Assembly: GCA_044226195.1 (NCBI GenBank) | Contig: JBGAHO010000013.1 | Span: 20,106-84,105 of the forward strand | From: RPQJ01 sp044226195 | Lineage (GTDB): Bacteria > Pseudomonadota > Gammaproteobacteria > Steroidobacterales > Steroidobacteraceae | DNA: 64,000 nt | Direction of reading: 5' to 3' | Shown: positions 17,163 to 26,153 of the stretch, one piece after another | Numbering within the stretch: position 1 is the first letter of the stretch | Layout: every line of letters starts with the position of its first letter | Translations under genes and position numbers: made by a program | Notes under the pieces: generated by a model | The model's input: only the letters and a program-made list of their open reading frames with translations | What the model was told of the DNA's origin: nothing | The model's database searches: none

Positions 17163-19747
17163 TATTTTCCTTTTAGGAAGTCCTTGGCGAAGCGCTGCAG
17201 CACGCCGCCCGCCTCGTAGATCGACACTTCCTCGGCGGTGTCGAGCCGGCACGTGACCGGCACCTCGACGCGCTCGCCGGACTTGCGGTGGATGACCAGC
17301 GTGAGATCGGTGCGCGGCGCACGCGTGCCGACCACGTCGTAGGTCTCGGTGCCGTCGATGCCGAGGGTCCTGCGATTCGTGCCCGCCTTGAACTCGAGCG
17401 GCAGCACGCCCATGCCGATGAGATTCGTGCGATGGATGCGCTCGAAGCCTTCGGCCACGATCGCCTCGACGCCCGCGAGGCGCACACCTTTCGCCGCCCA
17501 GTCGCGTGACGAGCCCTGGCCGTAGTCCGCCCCCGCGACGATGATCAGCGGCTGCTTGCGGTTCATGTAGGTCTCGATCGCTTCCCACATGCGCAGGACC
17601 TGGCCGTCCGGCTCCACGCGGGCGAGCGAGCCCTTCTTCACCTTGCCGTCGACCACCGCCATCTCGTTGACGAGCGTCGGGTTGGCGAACGTCGCGCGTT
17701 GGGCGGTGAGGTGATCGCCGCGGTGCGTCGCGTAGGAATTGAAGTCCTCTTCGGGCAGGCCCATCTTCGCGAGGTACTCGCCGGCCGCGCTGTCGAGCAG
17801 GATCGCGTTCGACGGCGAGAGGTGATCGGTGGTGATGTTGTCGCCGAGCACCGCGAGCGGGCGCATGCCCTTGAGCGTGCGCTCGCCGGCCAGCGCGCCT
17901 TCCCAGTAGGGCGGGCGGCGGATGTAGGTGCTCTGCGGCCGCCAGTCGTACAGCGGGCTCACCTTCGGGCCCGACTCCGCCTGCACGCGGAACATCGGCT
18001 CGTACACCTGGCGGAACTGCTCGGGCTTCACCGCCGCCTTCACGATCGCGTCGATCTCCGCGTCCGTCGGCCAGAGATCCTTCAGCGTGATCGGCTGGCC
18101 GTTCGCGTCGTGCCCGAACGCATCGCGCTCGATGTCGAAGCGGATCGTGCCCGCGATGGCGTAGGCCACCACCAGCGGCGGCGAGGCGAGGAACGCCTGC
18201 TTCGCGTAGGGGTGGATGCGCCCGTCGAAATTGCGGTTGCCGGAAAGCACGGCCGTCGCGTACAGGTCGCGGTCGATGATCTCCTGCTGGATCTTCGGGT
18301 CGAGCGCGCCGCTCATGCCGTTGCAGGTCGTGCAGGCGAACGCGACGATGCCGAAACCGAGCTTTTCCAGCTCCTTCGTCAGCCCGGCCTCGTCGAGATA
18401 CAGCGCCACGGCCTTGGAGCCCGGCGCGAGCGAGGTCTTGACCCACGGCTTGCGCGTGAGCCCGAGCCGGTTCGCATTCCTCGCCAGCAACGCAGCGGCG
18501 ATGACGTTGCGCGGGTTCGACGTGTTGGTGCAGCTGGTGATCGCCGCGATGATCACCGCGCCGTCCGGCATCCGGCCCGGCGTCTCGGTCCACTTCGCCG
18601 CGATGCCCCTGGCCGCGAGGTCCGTCGTCGCGACGCGCGCGTGCGGGTTCGACGGGCCGGCCAGGTTGCGCACCACGCTCGAGAGATCGAACTCCAGCGT
18701 GCGTTCGTACTGCGCATTCTCCAGGCTGTCGGCCCACAGGCCCGCCGTCTTCGCATAGGTCTCGACCAGCGCCACCTGCTCGGGCGAGCGCCCGGTGAGG
18801 CGCAGGTAGTCGAGCGTCTGGTCGTCGATGAAGAACAGCGCCGCCGTGGCACCGTACTCCGGCGCCATGTTGGAAATCGTTGCGCGATCGCCGAGCGTCA
18901 GGCTCGCCGCACCCGCGCCGAAGAACTCGAGGTACGCCCCGACCACCTTGGACTTGCGCAGGAACTCGGTCAGCGCGAGCACGATGTCCGTCGCGGTGAT
19001 GCCGGGTTGGCGCTGGCCGGTCAGCTTCACGCCGACGATCTCGGGCAGGCGCATCCACGACGCGCGGCCGAGCATCACGTTCTCGGCTTCGAGGCCGCCC
19101 ACGCCCACCGCGATCACGCCGAGCGCGTCGACGTGCGGCGTGTGGCTGTCGGTGCCGACGCAGGTGTCGGGGAACGCCACGCCGTCCTGCGCGTGGATCA
19201 CCGGCGACATCTTCTCCAGGTTGATCTGGTGCATGATGCCGTTGCCGGCCGGGATGACGTCGACGTTGTCGAACGCGAGCTTGGTCCAGTCGATGAAGTG
19301 GAAACGGTCCTCGTTGCGACGGTCCTCGATCGCGCGGTTCTTCGCGAACGCCTGCGGATCGAACCCGCCGCACTCCACCGCGAGCGAGTGATCGACGATC
19401 AGCTGCACCGGCACCACCGGGTTCACCTGCGCGGGGTCGCCGCCCTGGTCGGCGATCGCATCGCGCAGGCCCGCGAGATCGACGAGCGCGGTCTGCCCGA
19501 GGATGTCGTGGCAGACCACGCGCGCCGGGAACCACGGGAAGTCCCGCTCGCGCTTGTGGTCGACGATCTGCCCGAGGCATTCGCGCAGGATGGCGGGCTC
19601 GCAGCGGCGCACGATGTTCTCGGCGTGCACGCGCGACGTGTAGGGCAGCGTCTCCCACGCGCCGGCGCGGATCTCCTCCACGGCGGCGCGCGTGTCGAAG
19701 TAATCGAGCTTCGTCCCCGGCAGGGGCTTGCGGTGCTTCGAGTTCAT
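17162..19747 (-). CDS. acnD: Fe/S-dependent 2-methylcitrate dehydratase AcnD
   Basis: Aconitase-family enzyme that dehydrates 2-methylcitrate to trans-2-methylaconitate, handed to PrpF. The 861-residue protein starts MNSKHRKPLPGTKLDYFDTR and has the three cluster-binding cysteines in ITSCTNTSNP and ACTTCNGMSG. The pairing with PrpF and position in a prp operon distinguish it from housekeeping AcnA. The ATG at 19745-19747 lies 5 bases after prpC. Its TAG stop is shared with the repeat. Confidence 0.96.
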   Translation of the reverse strand: MNSKHRKPLPGTKLDYFDTRAAVEEIRAGAWETLPYTSRVHAENIVRRCEPAILRECLGQIVDHKRERDFPWFPARVVCHDILGQTALVDLAGLRDAIADQGGDPAQVNPVVPVQLIVDHSLAVECGGFDPQAFAKNRAIEDRRNEDRFHFIDWTKLAFDNVDVIPAGNGIMHQINLEKMSPVIHAQDGVAFPDTCVGTDSHTPHVDALGVIAVGVGGLEAENVMLGRASWMRLPEIVGVKLTGQRQPGITATDIVLALTEFLRKSKVVGAYLEFFGAGAASLTLGDRATISNMAPEYGATAALFFIDDQTLDYLRLTGRSPEQVALVETYAKTAGLWADSLENAQYERTLEFDLSSVVRNLAGPSNPHARVATTDLAARGIAAKWTETPGRMPDGAVIIAAITSCTNTSNPRNVIAAALLARNANRLGLTRKPWVKTSLAPGSKAVALYLDEAGLTKELEKLGFGIVAFACTTCNGMSGALDPKIQQEIIDRDLYATAVLSGNRNFDGRIHPYAKQAFLASPPLVVAYAIAGTIRFDIERDAFGHDANGQPITLKDLWPTDAEIDAIVKAAVKPEQFRQVYEPMFRVQAESGPKVSPLYDWRPQSTYIRRPPYWEGALAGERTLKGMRPLAVLGDNITTDHLSPSNAILLDSAAGEYLAKMGLPEEDFNSYATHRGDHLTAQRATFANPTLVNEMAVVDGKVKKGSLARVEPDGQVLRMWEAIETYMNRKQPLIIVAGADYGQGSSRDWAAKGVRLAGVEAIVAEGFERIHRTNLIGMGVLPLEFKAGTNRRTLGIDGTETYDVVGTRAPRTDLTLVIHRKSGERVEVPVTCRLDTAEEVSIYEAGGVLQRFAKDFLKGK

Positions 19748-19752
19748 GAGGC

Positions 19753-20907
19753 TCAGCGCTGGTCGATCGGCACGAACTTGCGGTCCTCGGGACCGGTGTA
19801 GTTGGCACTCGGGCGGATGATCTTGCCGTCGATGCGCTGCTCGATGACGTGCGCGCTCCAGCCGCTGGTGCGCGCGATGACGAACAGCGGCGTGAACATC
19901 GCGGTGGGCACGCCCATCATGTGGTACGAGACCGCGCTGAACCAGTCGAGGTTCGGGAACATCTTCTTGATCTCCCACATCACGCTCTCGAGGCGCTCGG
20001 CGATGTGGTACATCTTCAGGTCACCGGCCTCGCGCGACAGGTTGTGCGCGACTTCCTTGATCACCTTGTTGCGCGGGTCGCCGATCGTGTAGACCGGGTG
20101 GCCGAAGCCGATCACGACTTCCTTGGCCTCGACGCGCTTGCGGATGTCCGCCTCCGCCTCGTCCGGCGTCTCGTAGCGCTTCTGCACCTCGAACGCGACT
20201 TCGTTGGCGCCGCCGTGCTTCGGGCCGCGCAGCGCGCCGATCGCGCCAGTGATGGCCGAGTACATGTCCGAACCCGTGCCGGCGATCACGCGGCTGGTGA
20301 ACGTCGAAGCGTTGAACTCGTGCTCGGCGTACAGGTTGAGCGAGATGTGCATCGCCTTCACCCAGGAGTCGGGCGGCGGCGTGCCGTGCAGCAGGTGCAG
20401 GAAGTGACCACCGATCGAGTCGTCGTCGGTCTCGACCTCGATCGATTTGCCCGAGTGACTGTAGTGGTACCAGTAGCACAGCATCGAGCCGAGGCTCGCC
20501 ATCAGGCGATCGGCGATGTCGCGGGCACCGGCGATGTTGTGGTCGTCCTTCTCGGGCAGCGTGCAGCCGAGCACCGAGGTGCCCGTGCGCAGCACGTCCA
20601 TCGGATGGGCGGAGGCGGGCAGCGCCTCGAGCGCCGAGAGTACCGGCACCGGCAGGCCGCGCAGCCGCTTCAGCTTTTCCTTGTAACCCCTGAGCTCGGC
20701 GTGGTTCGGCAGCTTGCCGTGCACCAGCAGGTAGGCCACTTCCTCGAATTCGCACTTGTCGGCGAGGTCGAGGATGTCGTAGCCACGGTAGTGCAGGTCG
20801 TTGCCGCTGCGGCCGACCGTGCAGAGCGCGGTGTTGCCGGCGGGCACGCCCGACAGGGCGACGGACTTCTTCGGCTTGAAACCGGGGGCGGGGGTCTCGG
20901 TACTCAT
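19753..20907 (-). CDS. prpC: 2-methylcitrate synthase PrpC
   Basis: Condenses propionyl-CoA with oxaloacetate. Citrate-synthase fold of 384 residues with RGYDILDLADKCEFEEVAYLL near the N-terminus and the catalytic-region blocks GPKHGGANE and GFGHPVYTIGDPR. The short form without the N-terminal domain of hexameric citrate synthase, and the prp context, support PrpC. Lies 34 bases after prpB. Confidence 0.96.
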   Translation of the reverse strand: MSTETPAPGFKPKKSVALSGVPAGNTALCTVGRSGNDLHYRGYDILDLADKCEFEEVAYLLVHGKLPNHAELRGYKEKLKRLRGLPVPVLSALEALPASAHPMDVLRTGTSVLGCTLPEKDDHNIAGARDIADRLMASLGSMLCYWYHYSHSGKSIEVETDDDSIGGHFLHLLHGTPPPDSWVKAMHISLNLYAEHEFNASTFTSRVIAGTGSDMYSAITGAIGALRGPKHGGANEVAFEVQKRYETPDEAEADIRKRVEAKEVVIGFGHPVYTIGDPRNKVIKEVAHNLSREAGDLKMYHIAERLESVMWEIKKMFPNLDWFSAVSYHMMGVPTAMFTPLFVIARTSGWSAHVIEQRIDGKIIRPSANYTGPEDRKFVPIDQR

Positions 20908-20941
20908 GGTGCGCTACTCGTCCTGGGGGTGATGGGCGCGC

Positions 20942-21844
20942 TCACTGCTCGCCGCTGTCCTTCGAGAACAGCGCGTCGAGCTTGCGCTCGTAGTCGTGGT
21001 AGCCGAGCACGTCGTACAGCTCGGCCCGGGTCTGCATGCGGTCGATGACGCTCTTCTGCGTGCCTTCGGTGCGGATCGCGCCGTAGACCGCCTCGGCCGC
21101 CTTCGACATCGCGCGGAACGCGGAGAGCGGGTACAGCACGAGCTGCACGCCGACCGAGGCGAGCTCGGCGACGGTGAAGTAGGGCGTCTTGCCGAACTCG
21201 GTGATGTTGGCGAGCACCGGCACCTTCACGTGCGCGGTGAACTGGCTGTACTCGTCGAGCTTGTTGAGTGCCTCGGCGAAGATCATGTCGGCGCCCGCCT
21301 CGACGTAGCGCTGCGCGCGCTCGATCGCCGCCTGCTGGCCCTCGACCGCGTGCGCGTCGGTGCGCGCCATGATCACGAAGTTCGCATCCGTGCGGCCGTC
21401 GACCGCCGCCTTGATGCGATCGACCATTTCTTCCGTCGAGACCAGCGCCTTGCCCGGCCGATGGCCGCAGCGCTTCGCCGCCACCTGGTCCTCGAGGTGG
21501 CACGCCGCCGCGCCGGAACGGATCAGGTCCGCGATGGTGCGCGAGATGTTGAAGGCGGCACCCCAGCCCGTGTCGGCGTCGACGAGCAGGGGCAGGTCGC
21601 TGGCCGAGGTGATGCGGCGGACGTCCTCGCAGACGTCGTTGAGGCTGGTGATGCCGAGGTCGGGCAGGCCGAAGGAGGCGTTCGCGACGCCGGCGCCGGA
21701 CAGATAGATGGCGCGGAATCCGGCCCGCTCGGCCAGCAGGGCGGAGTAGGCGTTGATGGCGCCGACCACCTGCAGGGGGCGCTCGTGGGCGAGGGCCGCG
21801 CGGAAACGCGCGCCGGCGGACGAGGGAACTGAGGCCGTGGTCAT
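20942..21844 (-). CDS. prpB: 2-methylisocitrate lyase PrpB
   Basis: Cleaves 2-methylisocitrate to pyruvate and succinate, the last step of the methylcitrate cycle. The 300-residue protein begins MTTASVPSSAGARFRAALAH and shows LVDADTGWG, EDQVAAKRCGHRPGK (catalytic KRCGH-type motif) and MARTDAHAVEG. First gene of the operon, divergent from the scfR regulator; the shared 123-base spacer holds repeated TTGCAAA-type half-sites. Confidence 0.96.
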   Translation of the reverse strand: MTTASVPSSAGARFRAALAHERPLQVVGAINAYSALLAERAGFRAIYLSGAGVANASFGLPDLGITSLNDVCEDVRRITSASDLPLLVDADTGWGAAFNISRTIADLIRSGAAACHLEDQVAAKRCGHRPGKALVSTEEMVDRIKAAVDGRTDANFVIMARTDAHAVEGQQAAIERAQRYVEAGADMIFAEALNKLDEYSQFTAHVKVPVLANITEFGKTPYFTVAELASVGVQLVLYPLSAFRAMSKAAEAVYGAIRTEGTQKSVIDRMQTRAELYDVLGYHDYERKLDALFSKDSGEQ

Positions 21845-21887
21845 GGGGCGCGGTCTCCCGGGCAAAAAGCGATGCAGAGACAAGTAG

Positions 21888-21968
21888 TTTGCTACAAGTT
21901 TCCGTTGCCCGATCTGCAAAAAAGGGCGTATAAACTTGCGAAATCCTGCAAAACTGCGAAATTGCAAA
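21888..21968. promoter_or_regulatory. scfR-prpB divergent control region
   Basis: Rightward promoter for scfR: TTGCCC (21905-21910), 18 bases, TATAAA (21929-21934). Overlapping and following it are four phased half-sites TTGCGAAA (21936-21943), TGCAAAA (21947-21953), TGCGAAA (21955-21961) and TTGCAAA (21962-21968), with a further TTTGCTAC at 21888 and TGCAAA at 21915. These resemble the TTTGCAAA motif bound by the ScfR member PccR. Autoregulation and propionyl-CoA control of prp are inferred. Confidence 0.6.
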
Positions 21969-23380
21969 TGCGCGACAAGCTCTTCATGGGCCCGAAGGTG
22001 CGGGCGCTGCGGGAACGCCAGAACCTGACCCTCGAGAGCTGCGCCCAGCAGCTCGGGCTCTCCGCCAGCTACCTGTCCCAGATCGAGACCAACCAGCGGC
22101 CGGTGACCGCCCGGGTGCTGATCGCGCTGTCCCGGGTGTTCAACGTCAGCCCCGGGGAGTTCGACTCGGACGAGGAGACGCGACTGATCGCGGACCTGCG
22201 CGAGGCGAGCGCGGACCTCGCCCTCGGCACGCCCACCCCGACCCTCACCGAGCTGAAGCTGGCGGCGGCGACCACGCCGTCGCTCGCCCGGCAGTACCTC
22301 GCGCTGCACCGGGCCTACCGCGCCCTCGACGAGCGCATCCTGCGCTACGACGAGACGGTGCGGATGCGCACCGAGGATGCGCCCGATTCACTGGTGCCGT
22401 ACCAGGAGGTGCGCGACTTCTTCCACTACCGCGACAACTACGTCGACGAGGTGGACGTCGCGGCGGAAGCGCTGGCGGCGGAGATCGGCATCGGAGGCGA
22501 CGGCGACGCGGTGCAGAAATTCGAAGCCGCGCTCCGCGAGCGCTTCGGCATCGAAGTCGTGCGGGTGCTGGCGCCGGCCGGGATGATCCGCCACTACGAT
22601 CCGGCGGCGAAACTGCTGACGCTCGATCGCGACCTGCCCGAGCCGACGCGCGCCTTCCAGCTCGCGACGCAGCTCGCCGACCTGCTGTTCACGGGCCTCA
22701 GCAACGACCTGCTCGCGAGCGCGGGGCTCGAGTCGCCCACGGCCCGCGACATCGCGCGCATCGCGATGATCAACTACGCGGCCGGCGCGCTGATGATGCC
22801 GTACCGCCGCTTCGCCGCCTCGGCGATGGAGCTGCGCCACGACATCGAGCAGCTGCAGCACCGCTACAACGCGAGCTTCGAGCAGGTCTCGCATCGCCTG
22901 AGCACGCTGCAGCGGCCGGGTGCGCGCGGCGTGCCGTTCTACTTCGTGCGCGTGGACGCGGCGGGCAACATCACCAAGCGGCACAGCTCGACGCGCTTCC
23001 AGTTCGCGCGCTTCGGCGGCGCGTGCCCGCTGTGGAACGTGCACGAAGCCTTCGGCCACCCGGGGCGCATCCTGGTGCAGGTCGCGGAGATGCCGGACGG
23101 CGTGCGCTACCTCTGCATCGGGCGCAGCATCGTCAAGCGCTCGGGCAATTACCTGCGGCCGAACCGGCAGTACGCGATCGGCATCGGTTGCGAGATCGCG
23201 TACGCGGACAAGGTCGTGTACTCGGAGGGCCTGCAGCTCGACGGACAGGCGGTGCCGGTCGGCGTCAGCTGTCGCATCTGCGAGCGGCCGGACTGCCACC
23301 AGCGGGCGTTTCCGCCGCTCGGGCGTCGGCTCACGGTGCGGCCGAACGAGCGGCGCGTCGTGCCGTTCGTCATCGAGTAG
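21968..23380 (+). CDS. Short-chain fatty acyl-CoA regulator (ScfR/PccR family)
   Basis: Transcription factor expected to sense propionyl-CoA or a related acyl-CoA and control the divergent prp operon. The 470-residue form begins MRDKLFMGPKVRALRERQN: an N-terminal XRE helix-turn-helix (about 10-60, LSASYLSQIETNQRPVT), an ImmA/IrrE-like middle domain, and the C-terminal family domain with FGHPGRI and the cysteine cluster CRICERPDC. A longer frame begins at 21872 but would read through the promoter; the ATG at 21986 is a weaker alternative. Family regulator names vary (PccR, IbcR, RamB-like). Confidence 0.9.
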   Translation: MRDKLFMGPKVRALRERQNLTLESCAQQLGLSASYLSQIETNQRPVTARVLIALSRVFNVSPGEFDSDEETRLIADLREASADLALGTPTPTLTELKLAAATTPSLARQYLALHRAYRALDERILRYDETVRMRTEDAPDSLVPYQEVRDFFHYRDNYVDEVDVAAEALAAEIGIGGDGDAVQKFEAALRERFGIEVVRVLAPAGMIRHYDPAAKLLTLDRDLPEPTRAFQLATQLADLLFTGLSNDLLASAGLESPTARDIARIAMINYAAGALMMPYRRFAASAMELRHDIEQLQHRYNASFEQVSHRLSTLQRPGARGVPFYFVRVDAAGNITKRHSSTRFQFARFGGACPLWNVHEAFGHPGRILVQVAEMPDGVRYLCIGRSIVKRSGNYLRPNRQYAIGIGCEIAYADKVVYSEGLQLDGQAVPVGVSCRICERPDCHQRAFPPLGRRLTVRPNERRVVPFVIE

Positions 23381-23397
23381 CGGAGCGGAGCAAGAGC

Positions 23398-23689
23398 CGG
23401 TCCCTGGCCACGCTTCCCGGCAGGAACGGGGACCGTCGCGCGCCATGGACGGCGCGCGCGAGCCCCCAGGGATGGGTTCACGGCGTGTCCCCGGTTCCTG
23501 CCGGGAAGCGTGGCCGGGGACTGGCGCTGCGCTGTTCTTGGCCCGTCAACGCGCGAGCAACCGCCGCACGCGAGCAGCCGACAGGAGAGTCCCCGTTCCT
23601 GCCGGGAAGCATGGCTTGGGGGACCGGCGGAGCGCGCCGTGGGCGCTCAGCGCGCGAGCAAGCGCCGCACGCGAGCAGCCGACAGGAGA
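23398..23689. repeat. REP-like palindromes and tandem copy of the CBS gene end
   Basis: The 266-base spacer after scfR has no gene. It holds three copies of the palindromic core TTCCTGCCGGGAAGC: one reversed (23412-23426) and two forward (about 23494 and 23594), the first two forming a long inverted repeat (about 23398-23432 against 23487-23522). Units 23487-23588 and 23589-23689 are tandem copies of about 101 bases. The second contains the last 14 codons and stop of the CBS gene; the first carries a copy of them, with 37 of 38 bases identical over 23551-23588 versus 23652-23689. Confidence 0.85.
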
Positions 23690-24165
23690 CCACGCAACCG
23701 CACCGAGCCCTGCTCGTCCGACTCCGTGACCGCGAGATGCGTGCGCTCCGACGCATCGAACAGTCGCGCCACATCCGCAACCGTGGCCGCCTCGACCTCG
23801 CGGATGTCGACGGAAGCGACCTCCGCGAGCGGCACCATGATGTCGCGCACGTGCACGTCCTTGCGCGGCACGCGCTGCTCCTCCATGTGCCGCACCGGCT
23901 TGTCGCCCATCAGGTCGTAGGCCGTCACCAGCCCGACCACGACGCGCCGCTGCGCGTGGATCACGAAGGCCGAGCGGACGCCCGCGTGCTTCATGTGGTC
24001 GAGCGCCGCATCGACCGGCGCCGACTCGGAAACCGTGACCGACGCGCGTTCACGGAAATCCGTCATGACGGTCAGGGCAGGGTCCTGCGGTGCCGCGAAC
24101 CAGGGATCGGCCCCGGGGATCGGCAATTCGACACGCTTCACGTTTTGCAGGCGCAACGCAGCCAT
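23647..24165 (-). CDS. CBS-domain protein
   Basis: A 172-residue protein made of two CBS motifs (TVMTDFRERASVTVSESAPV and VRDIMVPLAEVASVDIREVE), a pair that usually binds adenine nucleotides or SAM. No catalytic domain is attached. Start at 24163-24165 (MAALRLQNVK) has GGGAGG six bases upstream; the frame is open to 24243. It lies downstream of cysD-cysNC on the same strand, so an adenylate-sensing role linked to APS/PAPS synthesis is possible but unproved. Its 3' end is duplicated downstream. Confidence 0.85.
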   Translation of the reverse strand: MAALRLQNVKRVELPIPGADPWFAAPQDPALTVMTDFRERASVTVSESAPVDAALDHMKHAGVRSAFVIHAQRRVVVGLVTAYDLMGDKPVRHMEEQRVPRKDVHVRDIMVPLAEVASVDIREVEAATVADVARLFDASERTHLAVTESDEQGSVRLRGLLSAARVRRLLAR

Positions 24166-24242
24166 GGCCACCTCCCGGGTCGAAGGTTGGACGCTCGCTG
24201 CGTCCGGAATCAATCGCCCCGGCCGGGCCGGGGGCGGATCCA

Positions 24243-26153
24243 CTATAGCGCCGATCCGATGATGCCGGCGGCCCGCAGCGCCTCGACGACCTGGCTGGCC
24301 GCCTGTTCCGGCGTGGTGCGCGTGGTGTCGATGTAGATCTCCGGGTGCTCCGGCGGCTCGTAGGGCGAGTCGATGCCGGTGAAATTCTTCAGCTCGCCGC
24401 GCCGCGCCTTCTTGTACAGGCCCTTCACGTCGCGCTCCTCGGCGACCGCGAGCGGCGTGTCGACGTGCACCTCGTAGAACTCGCCCGCCTCGACCAGCGC
24501 GCGCGCCATCCGCCGTTCCGAGCGGAACGGCGAGATGAACGACACCAGCACGATCAGGCCCGCGTCCACCATCAGCCGCGACACTTCGCCCACGCGACGG
24601 ATGTTCTCGACACGGTCCGCGTCGGTGAAGCCGAGGTCACGATTGAGGCCGTGGCGCACGTTGTCGCCGTCGAGCAGGTAGGTGTGCTTGCCGAGCGCGA
24701 GCAGCTGCTTTTCGACGAGGTTGGCAATCGTGGACTTGCCGGCGCCGGAGAGGCCCGTGAACCACAGGATGGCGGGCTTCTGGTGCTTCGCCTCCGCACG
24801 CGTCTGCTTGTTGACGTCGAGCGCCTGCCAGTGGATGTTCTGCGAGCGGCGCAGCGCGAAGTGCAGCAGGCCGGCGCCGACGGTGGCATTGGTGAGGCGG
24901 TCGATGAGGATGAACGAGCCCGTCGCCCGGTTCTCGGTGTACGGATCGAACGCCACCGGCTGGTCGATCGACAGGTTGCAGACGCCGATCTCGTTCAGCT
25001 CGAGCTTCTTCGCCGCGAGGTGCTCGAGCGTGTTGACGTTCACCTTGTACTTCGGCTCGGTGATCGTCGCGGTGACCTGCTTGTTGCCGAGCTTCAGCCA
25101 GTAGGGACGGCCCGGCAGCATCGGCTCCGCCGCCATCCAGATCACGGTCGCCTCGAACTGGTCGGCGACAGCCGGCAGGTGGTCCGGCTTGGCGAGGACG
25201 TCGCCGCGGCTGATGTCGACCTCGTCGGCCAGCGTCAGCGTCACCGCCTGGCCGGCGATGGCGTGGTCGAGGTCGCCTTCCATCGTGACGATGCGCGTGA
25301 CGGTGCTCTCGCGCGCCGACGGCAGCACGCGGATCCGGTCGCCCTTGCGGATCGTGCCGCTCGCGATGGTGCCGGCGAAACCGCGGAAGTCGAGGTTCGG
25401 GCGATTCACCCATTGCACGGGGAAGCGGAACGGACGCGACTGCGCGTCTTCCTCGATCTCGACCGTCTCGAGGTAGGCCATGAGGATCGGGCCGTGGTAC
25501 CAGGACGTGTGCGCGCTCGGAGTGGCGATGTTGTCGCCCTTGAGGCCGGAGATCGGGATGGCGACGATGTCCGTGAGGCCGATGCGCGCCGCGAACGCCT
25601 TGTATTCCTCGACGATGCGCTCGAACACGTCCTTCGAATAGTCGACGAGGTCCATCTTGTTGATGGCCAGCACGACCTTCTTGATGCCGATCAGCGACAC
25701 GAGGTAGCTGTGCCGGCGCGTCTGCACCAGCACGCCCTTGCGGGCATCGATCAGGATGATCGCGAGGTCCGCGGTCGAGGCGCCCGTCACCATGTTGCGG
25801 GTGTACTGCTCGTGCCCCGGCGTGTCGGCGACGATGAACTTGCGCTTGTCGGTCGAGAAGAAGCGGTAGGCGACGTCGATGGTGATGCCCTGCTCGCGCT
25901 CGGCGGCGAGGCCGTCGACGAGCAGCGCGAAGTCGATGTCGCCGCCCTGCGTGCCGACCTTCTTCGAGTCGGCCTCCAGTGCCGCGAGCTGGTCCTCGAA
26001 GATCATCTTCGAGTCGTACAGCAGGCGGCCGATCAGCGTGCTCTTGCCGTCGTCGACGCTGCCGCAGGTGATGAACCGCAGCAGGCTCTTGTGCTCGTGC
26101 TGGTGGAGGTACGCCTCGATGTCCGTGGCGATGAGGTCGCTGACGTGTGCCAT
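24243..26153 (-). CDS. cysNC: Bifunctional sulfate adenylyltransferase subunit 1 / APS kinase (CysNC)
   Basis: Fusion of the GTPase subunit of ATP sulfurylase with APS kinase, 636 residues. The GTPase has GSVDDGKST (31-39), ADTPGHEQYTRNM and NKMDLVD; the APS kinase domain starts near residue 455 with the P-loop GLSGAGKST (467-475) and ends IIGSAL. It makes APS, then PAPS, in sulfate assimilation. Start ATG overlaps the cysD stop by one base (TGATG), implying coupled translation. cysH and cysIJ are not in the window. Confidence 0.97.
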   Translation of the reverse strand: MAHVSDLIATDIEAYLHQHEHKSLLRFITCGSVDDGKSTLIGRLLYDSKMIFEDQLAALEADSKKVGTQGGDIDFALLVDGLAAEREQGITIDVAYRFFSTDKRKFIVADTPGHEQYTRNMVTGASTADLAIILIDARKGVLVQTRRHSYLVSLIGIKKVVLAINKMDLVDYSKDVFERIVEEYKAFAARIGLTDIVAIPISGLKGDNIATPSAHTSWYHGPILMAYLETVEIEEDAQSRPFRFPVQWVNRPNLDFRGFAGTIASGTIRKGDRIRVLPSARESTVTRIVTMEGDLDHAIAGQAVTLTLADEVDISRGDVLAKPDHLPAVADQFEATVIWMAAEPMLPGRPYWLKLGNKQVTATITEPKYKVNVNTLEHLAAKKLELNEIGVCNLSIDQPVAFDPYTENRATGSFILIDRLTNATVGAGLLHFALRRSQNIHWQALDVNKQTRAEAKHQKPAILWFTGLSGAGKSTIANLVEKQLLALGKHTYLLDGDNVRHGLNRDLGFTDADRVENIRRVGEVSRLMVDAGLIVLVSFISPFRSERRMARALVEAGEFYEVHVDTPLAVAEERDVKGLYKKARRGELKNFTGIDSPYEPPEHPEIYIDTTRTTPEQAASQVVEALRAAGIIGSAL

